Positions 1-12,028 of a DNA stretch of 64,000 nt are shown piece after piece (the first letter of the stretch is position 1; every line of letters starts with the position of its first letter). The position numbers and the translations under genes are program-made. Origin of the DNA: Magnetospirillum sp. XM-1. GTDB lineage: Bacteria > Pseudomonadota > Alphaproteobacteria > Rhodospirillales > Magnetospirillaceae. The notes under the pieces are model-generated. The model ran no database searches. It was not told the origin of the DNA and saw only the letters and a program-made list of their open reading frames with translations. The stretch spans positions 2,170,001 through 2,234,000 of the forward strand of contig NZ_LN997848.1 in assembly GCF_001511835.1 (NCBI RefSeq). Direction: 5' to 3'.

Positions 1-474
1 TCGGAATTCGCCCAGGAGCGCGAATGGAACGAGGATGCCAGCCTGGACTGGCACCTGTTGGGCGACGGGCGGCACGAGGGGGTAAGGCGGCTGATCCGCG
101 ACCTGAACCGCCTCTACCGCACCGAACCGGCGCTGCACCAGTTGGACAACGAGCAGGCGGGCTTCGCCTGGATCGACTGCAACGACCGCGACAATTCGGT
201 GCTGACCTGGCTGCGCAAGGGCTTTGATCCGGGCGACTTCCTGGTGGTGGCGGGCAACTACACCCCCATGGTGCGGGAATCCTACCGCGTCGGCGTGCCC
301 GAGCCCGGCTGGTACCGCGAGCTGCTCAACACCGATTCCGAATGGTATGGCGGCGCCAACATCCACAATTCTGGCGGCGTCCAGGCGGAAGAGGTTCCCT
401 GGCACGGCCATAACTGGTCCGTTTGCCTGCGCCTGCCGCCGCTCGCCACCTGCGTGTTCAAGCGGGAGCGGTGA
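1..474 (+). CDS. glgB: 1,4-alpha-glucan branching enzyme, C-terminal part (truncated by window edge)
   Basis: The frame is open from base 1, so only the last 157 residues are visible. It begins [20 protein letters not shown], the sequence that in GlgB (GH13) follows the barrel, and ends in the all-beta C-terminal domain ([25 protein letters not shown]). GlgB makes alpha-1,6 branches in glycogen in the cytoplasm. It lies upstream of and in line with glgX and malQ, so it probably opens or continues a glycogen operon. The catalytic residues are outside the window. Identification of the family is secure from the tail. Confidence 0.95.
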   Translation, partial: SEFAQEREWNEDASLDWHLLGDGRHEGVRRLIRDLNRLYRTEPALHQLDNEQAGFAWIDCNDRDNSVLTWLRKGFDPGDFLVVAGNYTPMVRESYRVGVPEPGWYRELLNTDSEWYGGANIHNSGGVQAEEVPWHGHNWSVCLRLPPLATCVFKRER

Positions 475-509
475 TGGGCGACGGGCGCTTTACCCGGCGC
501 GGAATCTAA

Positions 510-527
510 ATTACCTTTAAAGGTAAT
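510..527. promoter_or_regulatory. 18-bp perfect palindrome, candidate antitoxin operator
   Basis: ATTACCTTTAAAGGTAAT is its own reverse complement. It sits in the AT-rich 72-nt gap between glgB and the antitoxin start, about 20 nt upstream of the start codon. Phd/YefM-type antitoxins repress their own operon by binding such palindromes, so this is the likely operator; that role is inferred from position and symmetry. Confidence 0.6.
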
Positions 528-546
528 CTTGTTCGAAGGGTGCCCC

Positions 547-834
547 ATGGATATCGTCAAGGATATTCAACCGCTGACGACCTTCCGCAACCACTCGGCG
601 GAGTTTCTCAGCCATATCCGGGAGACCGGCCGCCCGCTGGTCCTGACGGTCAACGGCAAGGCGGCGGCCGTCTTGCAGGATGCCGAGGCCTATCAGCGTT
701 TGCTCGACATGGCCGCCTCGGCCAATGCCGCCGAGGGAATCCGCCAGGGCCGCGAGGACGTCGCCGCCGGCCGGACAATGGGAGCTGCCGAGGCCTTCGC
801 CATGCTGCGGGCCGAGCATGACATACCGCGTTGA
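547..834 (+). CDS. Phd/YefM-family antitoxin
   Basis: A 95-residue protein starting MDIVKDIQPLTTFRNH, with the Phd/YefM pattern of an N-terminal dimerising, DNA-binding domain (PLVLTVNGKAAAVLQDAEAY, about residues 33-52) and a charged, probably disordered tail that would cover the toxin. The ATG at 547 was chosen over an in-frame start at 529 because CGAAGGG lies just upstream at the right spacing. The 3' end overlaps the toxin gene by 17 nt, as is usual in such pairs. It would neutralise the toxin and, with it, repress the operon through the palindrome at 510-527. Confidence 0.9.
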   Translation: MDIVKDIQPLTTFRNHSAEFLSHIRETGRPLVLTVNGKAAAVLQDAEAYQRLLDMAASANAAEGIRQGREDVAAGRTMGAAEAFAMLRAEHDIPR

Positions 835-1126
835 GTTGTCGGCGCGGGCCATCCGTGACCTGCGCCAGCTCTATCAGGCTATTGCCGCCCGCCATGTTCC
901 CGCGGCGGCCACTTGGTTCAACGGCCTCGAGGCCAAGCTCGCCAATCTGGCCCGGCTTCCCCGCCGGGGCGGGGTGGTTCCGGAAGATGGGAGGCTACGG
1001 CAATTGCTTTACGGGCGGCGGCCGCATGTGTACCGGATCATCTATCAAATCGACGAGGGCAACCGGATCGTGTCCGTTCTGCACATTCGCCACGGTGCCC
1101 GTGACGTCATGGCGGGCGAGGACTGA
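818..1126 (+). CDS. RelE/ParE-family toxin
   Basis: A 102-residue protein (MTYRVELSARAIRDLRQLYQ...) with the RelE/ParE fold signature: a first beta strand and helix rich in Arg/Leu, then RLRQLLYGRRPHVYRIIYQI and a C-terminal strand with VLHIRHGARD. RelE members cleave mRNA on the ribosome and ParE members poison gyrase; the sequence alone does not decide which. The start lies inside the antitoxin gene. Its TGA is followed at once by the ATG of glgX, so toxin and glycogen debranching enzyme are probably on one transcript and translationally coupled. Confidence 0.88.
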   Translation: MTYRVELSARAIRDLRQLYQAIAARHVPAAATWFNGLEAKLANLARLPRRGGVVPEDGRLRQLLYGRRPHVYRIIYQIDEGNRIVSVLHIRHGARDVMAGED

Positions 1127-3288
<2,162 letters not shown>

Positions 3289-3292
<4 letters not shown>

Positions 3293-5478
3293 GCGGAAGT
3301 GACGCCCTGGACCGTCTGGCGCGGTTGGCGGGCATCGAGGACGGCTGGTGGGATTTCTTTGGGCAGTGGCGCGTGGTGCCGCCCGAGACCAAGCGCGTCT
3401 TCCTGGCCGCCATGGGCCTGCCCGCCGACAGCGATGAACAGGTCCGCGCCAGCCTCAAGGATTTGGAGACCCGTTCCTGGCGCCGGGCGCTGGAGCCGGT
3501 GCTGCTGGCCGACGAGCACGGGGCGCCGCCCTCCATCGCCGTCACCTTGGCCGCCGATTCCGACGACATCCCCCATTCCTGGGTGCTGGAGGAGGAACTG
3601 GGCATCAGCCACAGCGGCGGTTTCATTCCCTACGAGTTGCGCTGGGGCGAGGAGTATCAGCTGGACGGAAGGCTGATCCATCGCCGCTGGCTGGACCTGC
3701 CCGCTTTGCCGCCCGCGGGTTACCACCGCCTGACCTTGTCGGGCCCCAATGGCGTCCTGGCCGAGATGGCACTGATCGTCACCCCGCCCAGGGCCTTCGT
3801 GCCGGAGGCGGTGGAGCAGGGGGCGGGATGCTGGGGCATCGCCACCCAGATTTATTCTCTGCGCTCCGAGCGGGACTGGGGGGTGGGCAATTACGGCAAT
3901 CTGGCCGAGCTGGCCGAGGGCGCGGCGCGGGCCGGGGCGGCCGCAATCGGCATCAACCCGCTGCACGCCTTGTTTCCCGCCGATCCCGAGCGGTTCAGCC
4001 CCTATTCGCCATCGTCGCGGCGCTTCCTCAACATCGGCTATATCGACGTCGAGGCCATCCCCGAGTTCCGCGAGTGCCTGGAAGCCAAGCGCATGTTCGC
4101 CTCGCCCGGCTATCAGGCGACGCTCGCCCGGTTGCGCGGCTATTCCCTGATCGAGTACCCGGACGTCATGCGTCTGGCCCGGCCCATGCTGGACGTGCTG
4201 TACCGCTGGTTCCGCCGCACCTCCATGGGTGACGACAATCCGCGTGGCCAGGCGTTCCGCGCCTTCCAGGCGAGGGACGGCGAGGCGGGGCGGCTTTTCG
4301 CCACGTTCGAGGCGCTGCACGACAAATTCACGCGCGACGGCAATTCCTATTGGCGGCAGTGGCCCGAGGCGTACCGCCGGCCCGATTCGCCCGCCATTGC
4401 CGATTTCATCCTGGAACACGTGGAGCAGGTGGAGTTCTTCCAGTGGCTCCAGTTCATCGCCGACGAGCAGTTGGCCGAGGCCCAGCGCCGGGGCCGTGAC
4501 GCCGGCGCCGCCATCGGCCTTTACCGCGATCTGGCCGTCGGCATCGCCGGCGACGGCGCTGAGGCCTGGGCGCAGCAGGATTCCTTGGCGCTTGGCGTCT
4601 CGGTCGGCGCGCCGCCCGATCCGCTGGCGCTCAAAGGCCAGGATTGGGGGCTGGTGCCGTTCAATCCCATCACGCTGCGCGAACATTTCTACGCCCCCTT
4701 CATCGAGGTGATGGCAGCCAACATGCGCCATGCCGGGGCGTTGCGCCTGGACCACGCCATGAGTCTGGCGCGGCTCTACTGGGTGCCGCCGGGCCAGCCC
4801 GCCGACCAGGGGGCCTATGTGCGCTATCCGGCCGAGGACCTGTTCCGGCTGGTGGCGCTGGAAAGCCGGCGCAACCGCTGCCTGGTGATCGGCGAGGATC
4901 TGGGCACCGTTCCTGACGGTTTCCGCGAGCGTATGGACCGCATGGGCATCTTCGCCTACCGGGTGATGGTGTTCGAGAAGACCAAGGAGGGGGGCTTCCG
5001 CGCTCCCGGCCAGTTCGACGCCCAGGCCCTGGCCATCGCCGCCACCCATGACCTGCCGTCCTTGCGCGGCTGGTGGGCGGGCAAGGACATCGACCGGCGG
5101 GAAAAGCTCGACCTCTATCCCCGCGAGGGTCAGGCGGCCGAGGAACGGGCGGCGCGCGCCGCCGACCGTGCCGCCCTGGCCGCCGCCCTGGTGGGGGAAG
5201 GGTTGCTGGCCGCCGATTTCCCGGTCACGCCGGCGCTTGCCGACGCCCAGGCGGTGGCCCTGGCCACCGCCGTCCATGCCTATCTGGGGCGCTCGGCGTC
5301 AAAGCTGATGATGGTGCAGATGGAGGACGCCCTGGGCCTGGACACCCAGATGAACCTGCCCGGCACCACCACCCAGCATCCCAACTGGCGCCTGCGCTAC
5401 AAGGCCGACACCGCCCAAATCCTGGCCGACAGGCGGATGCTGGCGACGGCGGAGGGGTTGAGAGAGGCGGGGCGCTGA
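3289..5478 (+). CDS. malQ: 4-alpha-glucanotransferase (amylomaltase, GH77)
   Basis: A 729-residue GH77 enzyme that transfers maltosyl and longer alpha-1,4 glucan segments between acceptors, recycling the short chains left by GlgP and GlgX. Recognisable stretches are INPLHALFPADPERFSPYSP, LRLDHAMSLARLYW (nucleophile region), VIGEDLGTVP (acid/base Glu) and ATHDLPSL. The start at 3289 gives an ATGA overlap with glgX and about 10 nt from GAAGAGG. The ATG at 3280 is too close to that site. The long N-terminal extension before the barrel is as in bacterial MalQ of the Escherichia type. Confidence 0.95.
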
Positions 5479-5482
5479 TCCC

Positions 5483-5719
5483 TCAGCTTTCCACCGTCGC
5501 CGCCACGATGCGCCGCACCACCGGCAGGATCATCAGGATGGCCGGATAGGCCACCGCCCAGGAGATCATCCAGGCGGTGGGCCAGACCTCGACGAATCCG
5601 GAATCGAAGCCGCGCGAGCGCAGCACGCTGATGGCCGAGACCACGCAGGTCATCAGCATGGTGAGCACCAGGGGCTGGACCAGCCCGGCATAGTGCTTGG
5701 GAAGCTTCTTCAGTCGCAT
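5483..5719 (-). CDS. DUF2798-type small membrane protein
   Basis: A 78-residue protein with a basic N-terminus (MRLKKLPKHY) and two hydrophobic helices, about residues 14-33 and 50-70. It matches the general look of the DUF2798 family of two-helix inner-membrane proteins, whose function is unknown. It lies convergent to malQ (4 nt between stops) and divergent from glgP. Nothing ties it to glycogen metabolism except position. Confidence 0.75.
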   Translation of the reverse strand: MRLKKLPKHYAGLVQPLVLTMLMTCVVSAISVLRSRGFDSGFVEVWPTAWMISWAVAYPAILMILPVVRRIVAATVES

Positions 5720-5892
5720 CTTACGGCACGGTCCGTGGAATATGCATGCGGGGCGCAGCTTATTCGGTCGGCGCGGGGCGCGTCAATCTGCTCGCTGGGT
5801 GGTTGAACTTCCGTAGCGTACGACAAAATTCATAATGAATGTCCTGGCCGCCGGTATGACCGGCCTTGCCCGCGTTCCCTTTTCATGGCGGA

Positions 5893-8382
5893 ATGACGAT
5901 GGATGGAACTGGCGGGAAGACCGGCATGAAGAAGGCGAAGCCCCCGGTGGTGCGGTTGCTGGCCGACGATGTGGAAAGCGTCAAGGAGGCCATCAGCAGC
6001 CATCTGCTCTACACGGTCGGCAAGGAACCCATCAACGCCACGGCGCGTGACTGGTTCATGGCCGCCGCCCACGCGGTGCGCGACCGGGTGACCGAGCACT
6101 GGATGCCCACGCTGAACCGCTATTACCGGGAAGATTCCAAGCGGGTCTACTACCTGTCCATGGAGTTCCTGATCGGCCGCACCCTGGTCAACAGCCTGAT
6201 CAACCTGGGGCTCTACGACACGGTGCGCCAGGCCATCGCCGAGCTGGGCCAGGATTTCGAGGAACTGGCCGCCTGGGAGGTGGAAGCCGCGCTGGGCAAT
6301 GGCGGCCTGGGGCGTCTGGCCGCCTGCCTGCTGGATTCCATGGCCACCATCGGGGTGGCGGGCTTCGGCTACGGCATCCGCTACGATTACGGCATGTTCA
6401 CCCAGCACGTGGACAACGGCTGGCAGGTGGAAAGCCCGGAAAACTGGCTGCGCTACGGCAATCCCTGGGAATTTCCCCGCCCCGGCGTGATCTTCCCCGT
6501 CCGCTTCGGCGGCCGCGTCATTCATTTCCGCGACGTTCTGGGCCACACCCGCTCGCAATGGGTGGACGCCGAGGAAGTGATGGCCATGGCCTTCGACGTG
6601 CCGGTTCCCGGCTACGGCGGCAAGGTGGTCAACAACCTGCGCCTGTGGTCTGCCAAGTCGACCCGCGAGTTCGACCTGAAATACTTCAACGCCGGCAATT
6701 ACATCGAGGCGGTGAGGGACAAGAACGAATCCGAGACCCTGTCCAAGGTGCTCTACCCCTCCGACATGACCGATCGGGGCAAGGAGCTGCGCTTCAAGCA
6801 GGAATACTTCTTCGTCGCCGCCTCCATCCAGGACATCCTGGCCCGGTTTAGGAAAAGCCATTCCGACTGGACCCTGCTGCCCGACAAGGTGGCCATCCAG
6901 CTCAACGACACCCACCCCGCTTTGGTGGTGGCCGAACTGATGCGGGTGCTGGTGGACGAGCACCAGATCGAGTGGTCCAAGGCCTGGGACCTGGTGCGGG
7001 GCTGCTGCGCCTACACCAACCACACCCTGCTGCCCGAGGCGCTGGAGACCTGGTCCACCGATCTGTTCGAGCGGGTGCTGCCGCGCCACCTGGAAATCGT
7101 CTACGCCCTTAATCACGAATTCCTGCAAAGCGTGCGCTATCGCCATCCCGGCGATTCCGAGCTGCTGCGCCGCGTCTCGCTGATCGCCGAAGGCGCCGAG
7201 CGCCGGGTGCGCATGGGCCATCTGGCGGTGATCGGCAGCCACAAGGTCAACGGCGTCGCCGCCATCCATACCGGCCTGATGAAGAGCACCATCTTCTCGG
7301 ACTTCGAACACCTGTCGCCCGGCAAGATCACCAACAAGACCAACGGCGTGACGCCGAGGCGCTGGCTGTTGGCCGCCAATCCCGCGCTGTCTTCGCTGAT
7401 CACCTCCAAGATCGGCGACGGCTGGATTACCGATCTCGACCTTTTGCACAAGCTGGAGCCCCTGGCCGACGACCCGGCCTTCCGCCAGGCCTTCGCCGCC
7501 GTCAAGCGGGCCAACAAGGAGCGCCTGGCCTCCATGCTGTCGCTTCGCCTGGGCGTCGAGGTGGACGTGGATTCCCTGTTCGACGTCCAGGTCAAGCGCA
7601 TCCACGAATACAAGCGCCAGCTCCTGAACATCCTGCACGTCATCACCCGCTATGGCCGCATCCGCTCCAACCCGCTGCTCAATCCGGTGCCACGCACCGT
7701 GATCATCGGCGGCAAGGCGGCGCCGGGCTATCACGTGGCCAAGCTGATCATCAAGCTGGTCAACGATGTGGCCGAGGTGATCAACAACGACCCCCTGGTG
7801 GGCGGCAAGCTGAAGCTGGTCTTCGTGCCCAATTACAACGTATCCACCGCCGAACTGGTGATGCCCGCCGCCGACCTGTCCGAGCAGATCTCCACCGCCG
7901 GCACCGAGGCGTCGGGCACCGGCAACATGAAGATGAGCATGAACGGGGCGCTGACCATCGGCACCTGGGACGGCGCCAACGTGGAAATCTGCGAGGAGGT
8001 GGGCGAGGAGAACATGTTCCTGTTCGGCCTGTCGGCCCAGGAAGTGGCGCGCCGCCGGGTGGACGGCTACGATTCGAAAGCCGCGGTGAAGGCCGATCCC
8101 GACCTGTCCTGGGCGCTGGAGATGATCGCCGGCGGCTTCTTCTCGCCCGACCAGCCCGACCGCTTCCATCAACTGGTGGACATCCTGACCACCGGCGGCG
8201 ACCACTACCTGCTGTCGGCGGATTTCCCGCTCTACATGGCGGCGCAGGAACGCGTCGACCAGACCTATCGTGACCCGGAGGATTGGACGCGCAAGGCCAT
8301 CCTCAACGTGGCGCGCATGGGCAAGTTCTCGTCCGACCGAACGGTGGCCGAATACGCCCGGGAAATCTGGGGAGCGTTGTAG
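5893..8382 (+). CDS. glgP: Glycogen phosphorylase (GT35)
   Basis: An 829-residue PLP enzyme that releases glucose 1-phosphate from glycogen ends. Seen are EDSKRVYYLSMEFLIGRTL near the N-terminus, NGGLGRLAACLLDSMAT, KITNKTNGVTPRRWL, KRIHEYKRQLLN and the PLP-lysine segment EASGTGNMKMSMNG (Lys about 680). ATG 5893 and ATG 5899 are both possible starts; the nearby GGCGGA favours 5899 slightly. A TTG at 5866 extends the frame but lacks a ribosome site. It probably has its own promoter in the 170-nt divergent gap, and its product acts with GlgX and MalQ. Confidence 0.96.
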   Translation: MTMDGTGGKTGMKKAKPPVVRLLADDVESVKEAISSHLLYTVGKEPINATARDWFMAAAHAVRDRVTEHWMPTLNRYYREDSKRVYYLSMEFLIGRTLVNSLINLGLYDTVRQAIAELGQDFEELAAWEVEAALGNGGLGRLAACLLDSMATIGVAGFGYGIRYDYGMFTQHVDNGWQVESPENWLRYGNPWEFPRPGVIFPVRFGGRVIHFRDVLGHTRSQWVDAEEVMAMAFDVPVPGYGGKVVNNLRLWSAKSTREFDLKYFNAGNYIEAVRDKNESETLSKVLYPSDMTDRGKELRFKQEYFFVAASIQDILARFRKSHSDWTLLPDKVAIQLNDTHPALVVAELMRVLVDEHQIEWSKAWDLVRGCCAYTNHTLLPEALETWSTDLFERVLPRHLEIVYALNHEFLQSVRYRHPGDSELLRRVSLIAEGAERRVRMGHLAVIGSHKVNGVAAIHTGLMKSTIFSDFEHLSPGKITNKTNGVTPRRWLLAANPALSSLITSKIGDGWITDLDLLHKLEPLADDPAFRQAFAAVKRANKERLASMLSLRLGVEVDVDSLFDVQVKRIHEYKRQLLNILHVITRYGRIRSNPLLNPVPRTVIIGGKAAPGYHVAKLIIKLVNDVAEVINNDPLVGGKLKLVFVPNYNVSTAELVMPAADLSEQISTAGTEASGTGNMKMSMNGALTIGTWDGANVEICEEVGEENMFLFGLSAQEVARRRVDGYDSKAAVKADPDLSWALEMIAGGFFSPDQPDRFHQLVDILTTGGDHYLLSADFPLYMAAQERVDQTYRDPEDWTRKAILNVARMGKFSSDRTVAEYAREIWGAL

Positions 8383-8427
8383 GCGGCGGGCATCCTGCCC
8401 GCCCCCGCCCCCGGCCTGGGAATGCCG

Positions 8428-10038
8428 TCAGCGGACGGTCCAGAAGGAATTGTCGGGCTGCTGCTGCGAGGCGACCAGATCGCGCACCCGCTCCATGACC
8501 GCGGCGTCGGCGGCCTGCGCCTTGGCTGCGGGCGGCGGCGTGTCCACGGCAGGGGCCGGGGCAGGGGCGGCGGCGGGAGCCGGGGCGGCGGGGGCCGGAA
8601 CCGCGGGCGCCTTGGCGGCGCCACGGGGAGCCGCCTTGGGGGCCTGGCCCCTGGGATAGGTGAATTCGGCGGCGCGGAGCGGCGCGACGTCCAGCGAGGT
8701 GGCGGGCTTGGCGCGGCTCAGGTTGTCCACTTCCAGGCGGCCCATGGCGGTCAGCAATTCATAGGACGCCTGGTACATGTCGTAATAGGCGCCGGTATAG
8801 TTGATCCGGGCCTCGTTGATGCGGGTCGCTTCGTCCAGCACCTCGGTGACGGTGGCCTTGCCGGCGTCCAGCTTCTTCTTGGTGGCTTCCCACACTTCCT
8901 CGGCCAGCACGGCGGCGTTTTCCAGCAGGTCCAGGCGCTGGCGGGCGGTCTGCAGCTTGTGCCAGGCGGTGCGGGCCTGCTCGGCGATCTTGCGGCTGGT
9001 GTGGAAGCGGTTGTCCTTGCTGGCGCCATGGTCCCATGACGCCTGGGCCACGGTGGCGTCGGTCTTGAAGCCGGAGAACATTTCCCAGCTGGCCACCAGC
9101 ATCAGCGACCAGTCGCGGCGCACGCCGACGGTGGCGTTCTTGCCGTGCTCGTAATTGGCCTTGCCCACCAGGTCGAGGGTCGGCCAGTAGCCGGCCTCGG
9201 CGATATTGCGCTTGTCGTTGGTCAGGTCGATGGTGTTGGTCGCCGATTCCAGGGCCGGATTGTCCTTCTCGGCCACTTCCAGCGACTGGTCGACGGTCGA
9301 GGGGATCAGGTCCAGGGGCAGCGGCGGATCGGACAACGCCGCCACGTCGGGGGCATGGCCGAACACCTGGGTATATTTGGCGACGGCGGTGTGGAAGTCG
9401 CCCTCGTACTTGACGCGGCGCTCCTTTGCCACCTGCAGGCGCTGCTTGGCGGCCAGCACGTCCGAGGCGATGCCCGATCCCTTCTGGACGCGTTCGTCCT
9501 CCAGGTTCTGCTGCTCGGCCAGCCTGCGCTCGTTTTCGCGCGACAGCGCCACCAGCTTGGTGTTGCGCATGACGTCGAGATAGGCGATGGCGCCTTCCAG
9601 CAGGGCCGACTGGCGGGTGTTGCGCAGCTCGGATTCCGAGATGCGCCGGGAGGTCTTGGCCGAATCCACCGTCGAATCGGTGGCGAACCCGTCGAAAATC
9701 TTCTGGGTGACGGTAAGGCCGCTGGTGTTGCGCTTGTCGAGGAAGGCCTTGCCCTGGGTGCCGCGACGGTCGGGGCTGTCCACGTATTCGTGGCCCTGGT
9801 CGCCGGAGAGCTTCACCGTGGGCATGTATCCGGACCGGGCGCTGCGGATGCCCTCGTCGGCGGATTTGACACCCTTCATCTTGGCCTGGATCTGGGGATG
9901 GTTGGCGACGAGGTCGCGCATCTCGTCTTCCAGCGAGCCGGCGAACGCCGGCGTCCAGCAGCCGGCCAGGACGGTGCCGAGCAAAGCCCAGCGCTTGAAG
10001 GTGTGCGGCCGAATTATCGCTTCCCCCAGGAAATGCAC
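8428..10038 (-). CDS. TolC-family outer-membrane efflux/secretion channel
   Basis: This roughly 536-residue protein has a signal peptide (FKRWALLGTVLAGCWTPAFAG) and two TolC repeats of long helices, e.g. SLEDEMRDLVANHPQIQAKM and ENAAVLAEEVWEATKKKLDA. TolC-type trimers form the outer-membrane duct of type I secretion and efflux systems; this one looks like the AggA/LapE branch. The C-terminal 90 residues are Ala/Pro-rich (PAVPAPAAPAPAAAPAPAP), an extension outside the barrel. No ATG is available: GTG 10038, with GGGGA about 8 nt upstream, is preferred to TTG 10053. No ABC or membrane-fusion partner is adjacent. Confidence 0.85.
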   Translation of the reverse strand: MHFLGEAIIRPHTFKRWALLGTVLAGCWTPAFAGSLEDEMRDLVANHPQIQAKMKGVKSADEGIRSARSGYMPTVKLSGDQGHEYVDSPDRRGTQGKAFLDKRNTSGLTVTQKIFDGFATDSTVDSAKTSRRISESELRNTRQSALLEGAIAYLDVMRNTKLVALSRENERRLAEQQNLEDERVQKGSGIASDVLAAKQRLQVAKERRVKYEGDFHTAVAKYTQVFGHAPDVAALSDPPLPLDLIPSTVDQSLEVAEKDNPALESATNTIDLTNDKRNIAEAGYWPTLDLVGKANYEHGKNATVGVRRDWSLMLVASWEMFSGFKTDATVAQASWDHGASKDNRFHTSRKIAEQARTAWHKLQTARQRLDLLENAAVLAEEVWEATKKKLDAGKATVTEVLDEATRINEARINYTGAYYDMYQASYELLTAMGRLEVDNLSRAKPATSLDVAPLRAAEFTYPRGQAPKAAPRGAAKAPAVPAPAAPAPAAAPAPAPAVDTPPPAAKAQAADAAVMERVRDLVASQQQPDNSFWTVR

Positions 10039-10133
10039 GTCTCTGGTCCCCAATCTATGGCTCTGATATACACCGGATTATCTAGTTTGTGAATCGCCTT
10101 AAGCGCTAATAGACCTCAATATCGGGTGATGGC

Positions 10134-11867
10134 ATGGCCGGCTTGGATGTGGAAGACGAGCGTTTCCTGACACGGCTGGCGGATCGGATGCCCGGCGACG
10201 CAGAGATCCTGGCGCGCCTGGCTGCGCTGCGGTTGCGCCAGGGGGCCGTGGACGTGGCCAGGACCCTGGCGGAGCGGGCGGTGGAACTGGCGCCGGGATT
10301 GGCCGAGGCCCATGCCGCGCTCGGTCAGGTCCAGGCCCGGAACCGGCAGATCGCCGAGGCGCGCGCCAGTCTGGAACGGGCGGTTCAACTGGATGCCGGG
10401 CTGGGCGTGGCCTGGATGCATCTGGGCGAGGTGCTGGCCCAGGCGCCGGACCAGATCCAGCCGGCGGTTGACGCATTGCGGCGCGCCTGCGGTCTGATGC
10501 CCCGCGATCCCCGGCCGCTGAACGCCCTGGCCAACGTTCTGATGGGATGCAAGCGCTACGATGACGCCGTCGCGTCCTATCGCTCCGCCACGGCGCTGGC
10601 CGTCGATCCCAACCCGGCGGACATGCTGAACAACATGGGCGTGGCGCTGGAGCGCCTGGAGCGGCGCGACGAGGCGGTGGCGATGATCCGTTCCGCCGCG
10701 CTGATCCGGCCGGATTCGCCTGCCATCCACGACAATCTGGGCAACGCCCTGCTGGGCACGGCGCGGGCCGAGGAGGCCGAAGCCTGCCATCGCAAGGCTC
10801 TGGCGCTGGGCGCCAGGGGAGCCGAGACGTGGAGCAACCTGGGCAACTCGCTGCATCGGCAGGGACGGCTGGACGAGGCGGATTCCGCCTATCGCCGCGC
10901 CATCCAGATCAATCCCGAGGGCGCCAAGTTCCACACCAATCTGGCGCTCAACCTCCTGCTTTCGGGGCGCATGGAGGAAGGGTGGAAGGAATACGAATGG
11001 CGCTGGCGCGACCATCCGAACCTGCCGTCCTATCTGATCGAGCGCGCCTGGAAAGGCGAGGCCTTGGCCCCCGACCTGCCCGCCGGCGGCACCTTGCTGC
11101 TGCAGGCCGAGCAGGGCTACGGCGACACGCTGCAATTCGTGCGTTACGCCCCGCTGCTCAAGTCTCGCGGCGTCACCCGGGTGGCGCTGGCCTGCCAGCC
11201 CGAACTGATCCGCCTGATGGAGACCGCCCCCGGCCTGGACTTGGTGGTGAGCGAGACGGCGGCCTTGCCGGCGTTCGACAGGGCGGTGACGCTGCTGTCG
11301 TTGCCGGGCCTGCTGGCCGGCCTGCCGGCTCCGCAGGACTTTCCCTATCTCGGCGTTCCCAAGGATGTGAAGGCGAAACTGCCCGATGGTCCCGCCGGAA
11401 CGCTTAAGGTCGGTCTTGCCTGGGCCGGGCGGCCCACGCACGGAGACGACTGGAACCGTTCGATTCCCGCCCGCATGCTCGATCCCATTCTCGACGTTCC
11501 CGGCGTCACCTTCTATTCCCTTCAGCGCGGCGCGGTGGGGCCGCGGATCGGCAGGCCGCCGGCCGAGCGCCTGGTGGAGGCCGCCGATCTTTGCGCCGAT
11601 TTCTGCGATACCGCCGCCATGCTCAAGGGGCTGGATCTGGTCATTTCGGTCGACACCGCCGTGGTGCATCTGGCCGGGGCCCTGGGCAAGCCCGTCTGGG
11701 TGCTGTTGCCGTCCGTGCCCGACTTCCGCTGGCGCATGGAGGGCGACGAGACCGAGTGGTATCCGGCCTTCCGGCTGTTCCGCCGCAAACCCCAGCAGGG
11801 GTGGGAGGTGCCCATCGCCCGCGTCGCCGAGGCCTTGCGGGCCCGGGTGACGGACGGAGCATCCTGA
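10134..11867 (+). CDS. TPR protein with glycosyltransferase-9-like C-terminal domain
   Basis: A 577-residue protein. About residues 20-290 are tandem tetratricopeptide repeats, with typical spacing such as AWMHLGEVLAQAPDQIQPAVDALRRA and TWSNLGNSLHRQGRLDEADS. The remainder (GGTLLLQAEQGYGDTLQFVRY, VGLAWAGRPTHGDD, LVISVDTAVVHLAGALGKPV) has the fold signature of heptosyltransferase/GT9 enzymes, including the sugar-nucleotide loop near VDTAVVHLAG. Such proteins are common in alphaproteobacteria and are suspected of glycosylating proteins or surface glycans, but the acceptor is unknown. It is divergent from the TolC-type gene, with an 80-nt gap. ATG 10134 is the only good start. Confidence 0.8.
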   Translation: MAGLDVEDERFLTRLADRMPGDAEILARLAALRLRQGAVDVARTLAERAVELAPGLAEAHAALGQVQARNRQIAEARASLERAVQLDAGLGVAWMHLGEVLAQAPDQIQPAVDALRRACGLMPRDPRPLNALANVLMGCKRYDDAVASYRSATALAVDPNPADMLNNMGVALERLERRDEAVAMIRSAALIRPDSPAIHDNLGNALLGTARAEEAEACHRKALALGARGAETWSNLGNSLHRQGRLDEADSAYRRAIQINPEGAKFHTNLALNLLLSGRMEEGWKEYEWRWRDHPNLPSYLIERAWKGEALAPDLPAGGTLLLQAEQGYGDTLQFVRYAPLLKSRGVTRVALACQPELIRLMETAPGLDLVVSETAALPAFDRAVTLLSLPGLLAGLPAPQDFPYLGVPKDVKAKLPDGPAGTLKVGLAWAGRPTHGDDWNRSIPARMLDPILDVPGVTFYSLQRGAVGPRIGRPPAERLVEAADLCADFCDTAAMLKGLDLVISVDTAVVHLAGALGKPVWVLLPSVPDFRWRMEGDETEWYPAFRLFRRKPQQGWEVPIARVAEALRARVTDGAS

Positions 11868-11923
11868 AGCGGGGCCGTGAAAAAGACCGTGCACGCAAAA
11901 GGCGTGCATAACGCGTAAAATGC

Positions 11924-11937
11924 TTGATGTATACAAT
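11924..11937. promoter_or_regulatory. Possible GntR-type operator
   Basis: TTGATGTATACAAT, with an 8-bp palindromic core TGTATACA, lies in the AT-rich gap (11868-12028) upstream of the GntR/FCD gene. FCD regulators often bind TTG/CAA-flanked palindromes near their own gene. The match is by eye only. Confidence 0.25.
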
Positions 11938-12028
11938 CTCAGCATGCAATCTATCCCAATGCATCCGTTGCGTTGTTATTGCCTATGGCAAATGACATGC
12001 AATACGTGCATTTGGTTGCAATGGCGGC

